Assembly: GCA_000720845.1 (NCBI GenBank)
Contig: JODU01000015.1
Span: forward strand, 186,001-250,000
DNA: 64,000 bases
Reading direction: 5' to 3'
From: Kitasatospora aureofaciens
GTDB lineage: Bacteria; Actinomycetota; Actinomycetes; Streptomycetales; Streptomycetaceae
Shown: positions 57,371 through 64,000 of the stretch, one piece after another
How positions within the stretch are numbered: position 1 is the first letter of the stretch
Layout: every line of letters begins with the position of its first letter
Notes under the pieces: generated by a model
Database searches by the model: none
What the model saw: only the letters and a program-made list of their open reading frames with translations
Told to the model about the DNA's origin: nothing
Program-made: the position numbers and the translations under genes

Positions 57371-57410
57371 AACCTATGGGGATTCCCGGGGCATGCGCAA
57401 ACTATTTTTT
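57371..57410 (-). promoter_or_regulatory. wblC promoter with AT-rich WblC box
   Basis: On the minus strand AAAAAATAGT (57401-57410) abuts a -35 TTGCGC (57395-57400), which is 18 bases from a -10 TAGGTT (57371-57376). An A/T block just upstream of -35 is the mark of WhiB7/WblC-activated promoters, so autoactivation is likely. Confidence 0.75.
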
Positions 57411-57423
57411 CGACGAGTTTGTA

Positions 57424-59631
57424 TCAGTCGCCCTCGTCAAGCCCCACACCTTCCTGGCCTGCGCAGATGGCCAGGACATCGGCCCCGTAGCGGTTGAGCT
57501 TGCGGGCCCCGACTCCTGGGATCCGGGCCAGCTCCCGCTCGTCCTCCGGGACGGACTCGGCGATCGCCATCAGCGTCTTGTCGGTGAAGACGCAGAACGC
57601 GGGCTGTCCGCTGCGTCCCGCCTGCACCGCCCGCCACTCGCGCAGCCGCTCGTAGACGCCCTCGTCCATGTCGGACGGGCAGCCCTCGCAGCGCATCAGC
57701 TTCATCTCACCGGCGTCGGTGAGTGTGCGTCCGCAGACCCGGCAGCGGGCCGGCGTCCGCTGGGTCCGTCTCGGCGCGGCGGCCTCGGCACCGCCACGGC
57801 CGCCGCGGACCCCGCGCTCCACGCCTCCGGCGCCCCCGGCGGCCGCTCGCCATCCCGCCGTGCCCGAACCGGGTCGCAGCCCCTTGAGGAAGCGGCTGGG
57901 TCTGCGGCTGGGCCGCCCGCCGGGCGACCTGGCCAGCGCCCAGGACAGGTGCAGGCGTTCACGCGCGCGGGTGACACCGACATAGAGGAGGCGGCGCTCC
58001 TCCTCGATCTGCTCGTCGGTCTTTGCGTAGGTGATCGGCATCATGCCCTCGGCGACGCCGACCAGGAACACGACGTCCCATTCCAGCCCCTTGGCCGAGT
58101 GCAGGGAGGCGAGGGTGACGCCCTGCACCGTCGGGGCGTGCTGGGCGCCCGCCCGCTCGTCGAGTTCCACGACCAGATCGCTCAGGGTGGCTCCCGCTCT
58201 GGCGGCGGCGAAGTCCTGGGCCAGACCGACCAGGGCGGCCAGCGACTCCCAGCGCTCCCGCACGGCACCCGACCCGGCCGGGGGCTGGGTCGTCCAGCCC
58301 TCCCCGGACAGCACCGCGCGCACCTGCGAGGGCAGGTCGACGACGTCGTCGAGGAGGGAGTCGTTGCCGCCGAAGCGCGCCGCGGCCCGCAGGGCGCTGC
58401 CGGCCTTGCGCACCTCGGGCCGGTCGAAGAAGCGCTCCGCGCCCCGCAGCTGGTACGGCACCCCGGCATCGGCGAGCGCCTGCTCATAGGTCTCGGACTG
58501 GGAGTTGGTGCGGAACAGGACGGCGATCTCGGCGGCCGGGACACCCGAGTCGATGAGCTCGCGGATACGGCGGGCCGCGCCCTCGGCCTCGGCCGGCTCG
58601 TCGGCGTACTCGGTGTAGACGGGCTCGGGGCCCGCGGGGCGCTGGGAGACCAGCTCCAGTCGGTGGTCGGCGGCCCGCCCCCGGGCCTGGGCCAGCAGAC
58701 CGTTGGCCAGGTGGACGACCTGAGGGGTGGACCGGTAGTCGCGGACCAGCTTGACGACGGTGGCGCCGGGGTGGCGGCCGCGGAAGTCGAGCAGATGATC
58801 GGGGGTTGCTCCCGTGAACGAATAGATCGTCTGGCTGGCGTCGCCGACCACGCACAGGTCGTCGCGGTCCCCGAGCCACAGCTCCAGCAGACGCTGCTGC
58901 AGGGGGCTGACGTCCTGGTACTCGTCGACCACGAAGTGCTGGTACTGGGCGCGGACCTGCTCGGCGACGTCGTGCCGGTCCTGGAGGACGGCCACCGTCA
59001 GCAGCAGGACGTCCTCGAAGTCGATGACCGAGCGTGCGCGCTTGAGGTCCTCGTAGGCGGCGTACAGCTGCGCGATCTCCGCCGGGTCGCGGGGCGCCTG
59101 ACGGCCGGCCTTGGCCGCCGCCAGGGCGTAGTCGGCGGGGACGGTCTGGGTCACCTTGGACCACTCGATCTCCGCGGTGGCATCGCGCAGCTCGCCCCGG
59201 TCGAGGCGGATGCGGCAGGCGGCGGCCGCGTCGGCGACGAGCTGGATCTTGCGGTCGACGAGCCTGGGCAGGGAGCCGCCGATCGCTTTCGGCCAGAAGT
59301 ACTGAAGCTGCCGCAGCGCCGCCGAGTGGAAGGTGCGGGCCTGTACACCGCCGGCGCCGAGCTGGCGCAGCCGGCCGCGCATCTCACCGGCCGCCCGGTT
59401 GGTGAAGGTGACGGCGAGCACGCTGGAGGGCTGGAGGATCCCGGCCCGCACCCCGTAGGCGATGCGATGGGTGATCGCCCGGGTCTTGCCCGTACCGGCT
59501 CCCGCCAGCACACACACCGGGCCGCGCAGGGCGGTCGCCACCTCGCGCTGCTCGGGGTCGAGCCCTTCGAGCACCGCGTCGGCCGAGTCCGGTACCTGCG
59601 GGAAGAGGGTGGAGTGCGTTGCTGCTGTCAC
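57424..59631 (-). CDS. uvrD2: UvrD2-type superfamily 1 DNA helicase with HRDC domain
   Basis: A 735-residue helicase. Walker A is AGAGTGKTRAITHRI, motif II DEYQDVSP, motif III GDASQTIYSF, motif V/VI region LASLHSAKGLEWDVVFLVGV and YVGVTRARERLHLSW. A four-cysteine zinc site (CRVCGRTLTDAGEMKLMRCEGC) joins the motor to a C-terminal HRDC domain (about 650-725). This is the layout of mycobacterial UvrD2. The GTG at 59631 was chosen because the family begins just there. It is divergent from the mycoredoxin gene. Confidence 0.94.
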   Translation of the reverse strand: MTAATHSTLFPQVPDSADAVLEGLDPEQREVATALRGPVCVLAGAGTGKTRAITHRIAYGVRAGILQPSSVLAVTFTNRAAGEMRGRLRQLGAGGVQARTFHSAALRQLQYFWPKAIGGSLPRLVDRKIQLVADAAAACRIRLDRGELRDATAEIEWSKVTQTVPADYALAAAKAGRQAPRDPAEIAQLYAAYEDLKRARSVIDFEDVLLLTVAVLQDRHDVAEQVRAQYQHFVVDEYQDVSPLQQRLLELWLGDRDDLCVVGDASQTIYSFTGATPDHLLDFRGRHPGATVVKLVRDYRSTPQVVHLANGLLAQARGRAADHRLELVSQRPAGPEPVYTEYADEPAEAEGAARRIRELIDSGVPAAEIAVLFRTNSQSETYEQALADAGVPYQLRGAERFFDRPEVRKAGSALRAAARFGGNDSLLDDVVDLPSQVRAVLSGEGWTTQPPAGSGAVRERWESLAALVGLAQDFAAARAGATLSDLVVELDERAGAQHAPTVQGVTLASLHSAKGLEWDVVFLVGVAEGMMPITYAKTDEQIEEERRLLYVGVTRARERLHLSWALARSPGGRPSRRPSRFLKGLRPGSGTAGWRAAAGGAGGVERGVRGGRGGAEAAAPRRTQRTPARCRVCGRTLTDAGEMKLMRCEGCPSDMDEGVYERLREWRAVQAGRSGQPAFCVFTDKTLMAIAESVPEDERELARIPGVGARKLNRYGADVLAICAGQEGVGLDEGD

Positions 59632-59735
59632 ACCGCCATGCTGCCAGGTCTCGCGAGACGGGTGAGTCGGTTGTCCACAGGCACGCACCGATAGTCGTAC
59701 CGGTGCGACGGGTATCACGCGACGGCAAGGGTGGC

Positions 59736-59762
59736 GGGAATGGTCGCGCCGCCACGGACGTT
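59736..59762 (+). promoter_or_regulatory. SigR-dependent promoter of mycoredoxin
   Basis: GGGAAT (59736-59741) and GTT (59760-59762) are exactly 18 bases apart, the same form as the sigR promoter. Transcription would start near 59769, about 57 bases before the mycoredoxin ATG. Confidence 0.85.
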
Positions 59763-59825
59763 CACCTCCTGCGACCTCATCCACGAGCCGCCGCTTCCCC
59801 GAGTCGCCGAAGGAGCACGAGAGAC

Positions 59826-60068
59826 ATGCCGGGCACTGTGACGATGTACAGCACCACGTGGTGCGGCTACTGCCGTCGGCTGAAGAGCCAGATGGACCGC
59901 GAGGGCATCGCGTACACCGAGGTCAACATCGAGCAGGACCCGGAGTCCGCCGCGTTCGTGGAGAAGGCGAATGGCGGAAACCAGACGGTGCCGACCGTGC
60001 TCTTCCCCGACGGCTCGACGCTGACGAACCCGTCGCTGGCGCAGGTGAAGCAGAAGATCGGCGCGTAG
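59826..60068 (+). CDS. mrx: Mycoredoxin (glutaredoxin-like, CGYC)
   Basis: An 80-residue thioredoxin-fold protein with active site TTWCGYCRRLK near residue 10, cis-Pro segment TVPTVLFPDG and ending NPSLAQVKQKI. Mycoredoxin reduces mixed disulfides between proteins and mycothiol, the thiol of actinobacteria. ATG follows GAAGGAG. A SigR promoter upstream ties it to thiol stress. Confidence 0.94.
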   Translation: MPGTVTMYSTTWCGYCRRLKSQMDREGIAYTEVNIEQDPESAAFVEKANGGNQTVPTVLFPDGSTLTNPSLAQVKQKIGA

Positions 60069-60107
60069 CCGGCAGGCCGGGACACAGCCGGCCGCAGAAG
60101 TCGTAGA

Positions 60108-60148
60108 GGGGCGGTCCTTTCCCGAAACGGGAGGGGGCCGCCCCCTTT
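60108..60148 (+). terminator. Terminator after mycoredoxin gene
   Basis: A continuous 17-pair stem (60108-60124 with 60128-60144, a few G-U pairs) with a three-base AAA loop, followed by CTTTG. It faces the end of nudC. Confidence 0.82.
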
Positions 60149-60160
60149 GTGACGTCGGGC

Positions 60161-61105
60161 TCAGAAGGCGCTGCGCGTCGGCAGGGGCCTGCCGTACCAG
60201 AGCTCGATGAGGCGGGCCGCGATCGAGATGCCGTAGGGCGGCAGCACCTCTCCGGAGTCGAAGGCGGCGCCCAGTTCCTCGCGGGAGAACCAGCGGGCCT
60301 CGTGGATCTCGTCCCCGTCGACGTTGATCTCGGTCGACGTGGCATGGGCCATGAACCCGAGCATCAGGCTGGACGGGAAGGGCCACGGCTGGCTCGCGAC
60401 GTACTCGACCGGACCGACGGTGACGCCGACCTCCTCCTGGACCTCGCGGCGCACCGACTGCTCGATGGACTCCCCGGGCTCCACGAAACCGGCCAGGGTC
60501 GAGAAGCGGCCCTCGGGCCAGTGCACCTGCCGGCCGAGCAGGATCCGGTCCTCCTCGTCCGTGACCGCCATGATCACGGCCGGGTCGGTGCGCGGGTAGT
60601 GCTCGGCACCGCAGGCGGGGCACCGGCGGATGTGTCCGGCCGCGGCGATGACGGTGCGCTCGCCGCAGCGGGAGCAGAACCGGTGCAGGCGCTGCCAGTT
60701 CTCCAGGGCGACCGCGTGGGCCATCAGTCCCGCGTCCCGGGGCGACAGGAGCAGGCCCGCCTCGCGCAGGCCCGCGGGGCGGGCGGACTGGTCCATGCGG
60801 CCGGGCAGGGAGTCCTTCTGGAGGGCGAAGTAGCTGGTCCCGTCCTCGTCGGTGCCGAGGAAGTAGCGGTGCGCCTCGGTGAGCGGGGCCTCGAAGGAGG
60901 GGGTCATGACGAGTTCGGTGGCCCCGTCGGGGGTCTCGTCGATCAGGACCTGGCCGCCGGAGACCACGAAGCAGCGCGTCGAGGGGTGGCTCCACGCCGC
61001 CGCGAGCCAGGCCTCGTCGAGGCGGTGGTGGGCGGCGCGGTCGATGCCGCTGGGAGCGGTGAGCGAGATGGGACGGTCGGCGGTGTGGTCGGTCCAGGTG
61101 GTCAC
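60161..61105 (-). CDS. nudC: NAD(H) pyrophosphatase/decapping Nudix enzyme NudC
   Basis: A 314-residue enzyme. The zinc ribbon is FCSRCGE...RCPACGAEHYPR (about 145-175), the Nudix box GFVEPGESIEQSVRREVQEEVGV (about 215-237), and the NudC signature SQPWPFPSSLMLGF follows. It splits NADH and removes NAD caps from RNA. The GTG at 61105 is preceded by GGGGGAG at rather long distance, so the start is slightly uncertain. Confidence 0.92.
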   Translation of the reverse strand: MTTWTDHTADRPISLTAPSGIDRAAHHRLDEAWLAAAWSHPSTRCFVVSGGQVLIDETPDGATELVMTPSFEAPLTEAHRYFLGTDEDGTSYFALQKDSLPGRMDQSARPAGLREAGLLLSPRDAGLMAHAVALENWQRLHRFCSRCGERTVIAAAGHIRRCPACGAEHYPRTDPAVIMAVTDEEDRILLGRQVHWPEGRFSTLAGFVEPGESIEQSVRREVQEEVGVTVGPVEYVASQPWPFPSSLMLGFMAHATSTEINVDGDEIHEARWFSREELGAAFDSGEVLPPYGISIAARLIELWYGRPLPTRSAF

Positions 61106-61266
61106 GGGTGCTTCCAACTCCCCCGGTGAGCGGTTCAGGTTCGGCAGGCGGGTTCAGCGGTTCGTACGGCGGGCGGTGACCGGGTCCGGGAGGGCTCGGC
61201 GGTGCGGGGCGGCCTTTCCAGTGTGCCGCGCGCGACGCCGGTCGGGTCCCGGACCGTGCGCGGTGC

Positions 61267-62679
61267 TCAGGGTGCGTGACGCCAGTGCTCCGCCAGATCG
61301 CCCCACAGGTGGGCGCAGGTCTCGACGCCCTTGAGGAGCAGATCCAGTTCCACCTTCTCGTCGGGGGCGTGCCAGCCGTCGGACGGGACGGAGATGCCGA
61401 GGAAGAGCACCGGCACTCCGAGGACCTCCTGGAGGTCGGCGGCCGGTCCTGAGCCGCCCTCGCGGGTGAAGCGGACCGGTTCGCCGAAGGCCCGGCCCAT
61501 GGCGCGGACCACGGACCGCAGGGCGGGGTGGTCCAGCGGCGTCAGGCACGGGCGGGTGGCGGAGCCGAAGGTGATCTCGCAGCGGATGCCCGGCGGGACC
61601 CGGTCGGCGGCCCAGGCGCGGACTGCCTTCTCGACGTGCTCCGGGTCCTGGCCCGCGACGAGGCGGAAGGAGAGCTTCACCATGGCGGACGACGGGATGA
61701 CGGTCTTGCTGCCGGGGCCCTGGTAGCCGCCACCGATGCCGTTGACCTCGGCGGTGGGGCGGGCCCAGACGCGCTCCAGGGTGGTGTGTCCGGCTTCGCC
61801 GTGGGCGGCGTACGACTTGGCCGTGCGCAGCCACTGCCGCTCGTCGAAGGGCAGCTCGGCGAAGAGCCGGCGTTCGCGGTCGGTGAGCTCCTCCACTCCG
61901 TCGTAGAAGCCGGGGACCGCCACACGCGCGTGCTCGTCGTGCAGGGCGGCCACGAGGCGGGCGACGGCGGTGGCCGGATTGGGGACCGCGCCGCCGAAGG
62001 AGCCCGAGTGGATGTCCTGATCCGGCCCGTACAGGTGGATCTCGCACTCGGCGAGGCCCCGCATGCCGGTGCAGACGGTGGGGGTGTCCTCGGACCACAT
62101 GCCGGTGTCGGAGACGACCACCGCGTCGGCGGTGAGCCGCTCGGCGCGCTCCTCGACGAGGGCACGGAAGTGCGGGGAGCCGGACTCCTCCTCGCCCTCG
62201 ATCAGCAGCTTGAGGTTGACCGCGGGGGCGGTGCGGCCGGTGGCGGCGAGATGGGCGCGGACACCGAGTGTGTGGAAGAACACCTGCCCCTTGTCGTCGG
62301 CCGCCCCGCGCGCGTAGAGACGGTTCTCGCGGACGACGGGGTCGAAGGGGTCGCTGTGCCAGCCGTCCTCGCGGGCGGCGGGCTGTACGTCGTGGTGGCC
62401 GTAGACGAGGACCGTCGGCGCCTGCGGGTCCCCGGAGGGCCACTCGGCGAAGACCGCGGGGGCGCCGGGGGTGGGCCAGACCTCGGCGGTCGGGAAGCCG
62501 GTCTCCTTCAGTTTGGCGGCGAGCCAGTCGGCGCTGCGGCGCACATCGGACGCATGATCGGGCTGGGCCGACACGGACGGGATGCGCAGCCAGTCGACGA
62601 GGTCGTCGAGGAAGGCGGCGCGGTGCTGTTCGATGTACGTGCGGACAGCGCTGACAGCATTGTCAACGGGGTGGCTCAT
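61267..62679 (-). CDS. M20-family dipeptidase
   Basis: A 470-residue metallopeptidase. Zinc ligands: VYGHHDVQP, ARGAADDKGQ (bridging Asp) and LIEGEEESGS (catalytic Glu pair), with HxxxGE-type lid residues DIHSGSFGGAV. The family cleaves dipeptides and N-acyl amino acids. It starts 10 bases after the helicase-nuclease gene stop, so it may be in that operon. The ATG at 62679 gives MSHPVDNAV, a usual N terminus. Confidence 0.9.
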   Translation of the reverse strand: MSHPVDNAVSAVRTYIEQHRAAFLDDLVDWLRIPSVSAQPDHASDVRRSADWLAAKLKETGFPTAEVWPTPGAPAVFAEWPSGDPQAPTVLVYGHHDVQPAAREDGWHSDPFDPVVRENRLYARGAADDKGQVFFHTLGVRAHLAATGRTAPAVNLKLLIEGEEESGSPHFRALVEERAERLTADAVVVSDTGMWSEDTPTVCTGMRGLAECEIHLYGPDQDIHSGSFGGAVPNPATAVARLVAALHDEHARVAVPGFYDGVEELTDRERRLFAELPFDERQWLRTAKSYAAHGEAGHTTLERVWARPTAEVNGIGGGYQGPGSKTVIPSSAMVKLSFRLVAGQDPEHVEKAVRAWAADRVPPGIRCEITFGSATRPCLTPLDHPALRSVVRAMGRAFGEPVRFTREGGSGPAADLQEVLGVPVLFLGISVPSDGWHAPDEKVELDLLLKGVETCAHLWGDLAEHWRHAP

Positions 62680-62689
62680 GCTTACGAGC

Positions 62690-64000
62690 CTATCGGCCCG
62701 CGCGGACACCCCGATCGTGCGGTTCGTCACCGACCGGCTCGGCCAGCAGGAGCTTCTCCAGCGCCGCCCGGTCCGGCAGCCCCTTTGGCCGTACGACCTC
62801 GCCGGTGCGCACGTACAGGAAGGCCGCCGTCACCGAGGCGGGCGGCACGTGCTGCTGCTCGGCCCAGGCGATGCGGTAGAGCGCGAGCTGGAGCGGGTCG
62901 GCGGTGGCGGCGCGGTTCGTCTTCCAGTCGACGATCTCGTACGTCGCGGTGTCCCCGTCGCCCTGCTTGTAGACGGCGTCGATGCGGCCGCGGACGACCC
63001 GGCCGGCGAGCGAGAGCTGGAAGGGCGCCTCGACGCGGAACGGCGTGCGGCGGGCGTACTCGGTGCGCTCGAAGGCGTCCTTGAGGAACTCCAGGTCCTG
63101 TTCGTCGGCGATCTCGGCGTCGCCGCCGGGCAGCTCCTCCGGTTCCAGCAGGGGGAGCGTCAGAGGTTCGAACCGGGCCTCGACCCAGGCGTGGAAGCGG
63201 GTGCCGCGACGGGCGGCGGGCTGCGGGGGGCGGGGCATGGGGCGGGCCAGCTCCTGGGCGAAGCCGTCCGGGTCGGCGGCCAGGCTCAGCAGCTGGGAGG
63301 CGGTCAGCGACGCCGGAAGGTGCACTTCGGTGACGCTCTCGCGGGCGCGCAGGAGCTCGCCGGTGAGCGCGTCGAGGTCGCGGTCCCAGGAGGCGATGGT
63401 GCGGGCCTCCTCCGGCGTGAGGCGAGCGGGGACGTGTGCGGGGAAGGCGGGTGCGGGTGCGGCGCCCGGCGGCTGTTCGGGGGGCGCCGCCTGGTGCGGG
63501 ACCGTGGGGCTCAGCTGCGGGGTGACGGGGCGGTCCGTGGTCCAGGTGTCCCAGTCGGCGGGGTCCCCGGCCCGGTCGGGGTCCGCTTCCTCCGCGAGTG
63601 CCCCGTCGTCCTCCGGGGGCGGTGGCCAGTCCGGGTCGGCGTAGGTGTCGGGGTCGGGGTCGGGGTCGGGGTCGGAGGGGAGGCCGCCTTCCCCGGAGGC
63701 GAGGGCGTCCAGGTGGGCGAGGACCGTCTCGGCGGCGGCCCGGCGCCGGGCGAGTGCCTCGTCGTCCAGGGGCAGGGGCCAGACCTCGTCGACGGTCGCC
63801 CGGTGCAGGGCCGGGTTCTCCTCGTCCTCGGCGGGTTCGTCCGCCCAGGCCTCGATCTCGCCGTGTCCGGCGGCGCAGTGCTCGTACAGGGCGGTGAGGA
63901 AGTCCGAGGGGCCGCGGCGCTTCTTCTGGCTGGGCCCCCACCAGTGGCCGGAGCCGAGGAGCAGGGAGCGGGGGCGGGTGAAGGTGACGTAGCCGAGGCG
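62690..64000 (-). CDS. AdnB-like helicase-nuclease, C-terminal part
   Basis: The gene runs off the right edge; the last 436 residues are seen. It opens with the end of a UvrD helicase (RLGYVTFTRPRSLLLGSGHWWGP, motif VI region). An acidic linker follows, including a DPDPDPDPD stretch. The end is a RecB-type PD-(D/E)XK nuclease: RFHAWVEARF, GRIDAVYK (Asp), and YEIVDWKTN (Asp-x-Lys). This is the layout of AdnB of the AdnAB end-resection complex, whose genes lie near nudC and uvrD2 in mycobacteria. Most of the motor domain is outside the window. Confidence 0.87.
   Translation of the reverse strand, partial: RLGYVTFTRPRSLLLGSGHWWGPSQKKRRGPSDFLTALYEHCAAGHGEIEAWADEPAEDEENPALHRATVDEVWPLPLDDEALARRRAAAETVLAHLDALASGEGGLPSDPDPDPDPDTYADPDWPPPPEDDGALAEEADPDRAGDPADWDTWTTDRPVTPQLSPTVPHQAAPPEQPPGAAPAPAFPAHVPARLTPEEARTIASWDRDLDALTGELLRARESVTEVHLPASLTASQLLSLAADPDGFAQELARPMPRPPQPAARRGTRFHAWVEARFEPLTLPLLEPEELPGGDAEIADEQDLEFLKDAFERTEYARRTPFRVEAPFQLSLAGRVVRGRIDAVYKQGDGDTATYEIVDWKTNRAATADPLQLALYRIAWAEQQHVPPASVTAAFLYVRTGEVVRPKGLPDRAALEKLLLAEPVGDEPHDRGVRAGR
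63647..63676. repeat. In-frame 6-bp tandem repeat in the helicase-nuclease gene
   Basis: About five copies of GTCGGG, coding (minus strand) for alternating Asp and Pro in the linker between the helicase and nuclease domains. Such a repeat can change length without shifting frame. Confidence 0.8.

Larger units (their letters stand above)
56752..57423 (-). promoter_or_regulatory. wblC leader region
   Basis: A 672-base stretch between uvrD2 and wblC. Reading along the minus strand it holds the promoter, a 110-codon leader ORF, a hairpin over that ORF's stop codon, and a terminator with T-rich tail, before the wblC ribosome site. The individual parts are listed separately. The layout is that of ribosome-dependent transcription attenuation. 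Confidence 0.85.

Overview
The window comes from a high-GC actinomycete, almost certainly a Streptomyces close to S. coelicolor. The evidence is the strong third-position GC bias, the das/nag aminosugar locus, two Wbl proteins, the SigR-RsrA pair, an nrdABS operon with a cobalamin riboswitch, and the epi-isozizaene synthase/CYP170A1 pair. Gene order resembles S. coelicolor from about SCO5241 down to SCO5183 (from memory of that genome, not searched). I see no mobile element, phage or CRISPR array.

Layout. 1-5.6 kb: end of a lipid kinase gene, wblE with a Rex-like operator, a PdtaS-type histidine kinase, a divergent TetR/SDR pair, and nagB. 5.6-11.6 kb: a GH3 beta-N-acetylhexosaminidase and the chitobiose ABC transporter genes dasC, dasB and dasA, then the divergent regulator gene dasR; DasR operator-like sites (dre) lie before nagB, dasA, dasR and, unexpectedly, the histidine kinase. 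A 33-bp Illumina Nextera adapter is embedded after nagB at 5601-5633: an assembly artefact, not biology. 11.7-14.3 kb: a DUF3311/solute-symporter pair and an acetyltransferase. 14.3-19.2 kb: NrdR boxes, cobalamin riboswitch, nrdA, nrdB, nrdS. 19.2-21.7 kb: albaflavenone genes. 22-28 kb: peptide deformylase, a TPR protein, two membrane HD-domain proteins (one degenerate), rsrA, sigR.

28-37.5 kb: alpha/beta hydrolase, SRAP protein, M50-type membrane protein, aroA, rsgA, a Gdx-type SMR exporter with a possible guanidine-III riboswitch, TetR, hisN, a CBS protein, catalase and its Fur-type regulator. 37.5-40 kb: a Sel1-repeat gene flanked by two identical, convergent initiator tRNA genes. 40-52.4 kb: UPF0182 membrane protein, PPA1309-family protein, PDZ-Lon protease, a 54-residue membrane protein, moaE, a membrane-anchored epimerase, a DUF2342 metalloprotease, a Nudix protein, and three AIM24 genes, one fused to TerD. 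52.4-64 kb: YgjP-type metallopeptidase, ThiF-like protein, ABC1 kinase, the wblC operon with a 110-codon leader ORF and transcription attenuator, uvrD2, mycoredoxin under a SigR promoter, nudC, an M20 peptidase and the 3' part of an AdnB-like helicase-nuclease gene.

How the parts work together. The left third links chitin-derived aminosugar uptake to DasR control. The middle links dNTP supply to B12 and NrdR. The SigR system (own promoter, mycoredoxin promoter) covers thiol stress, and the wblC leader couples translation inhibition to resistance. Much of the set (wblE-pdtaS; sigR-rsrA, SRAP, aroA, rsgA; UPF0182, PDZ protease, DUF2342, ABC1, wblC, uvrD2, mycoredoxin, nudC, adn) has the same neighbours in Mycobacterium tuberculosis (about Rv3193c-Rv3228), so most of this is old actinobacterial core. 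Coordinates and starts were set by reading reading frames and Shine-Dalgarno sequences by eye; no database search was possible.
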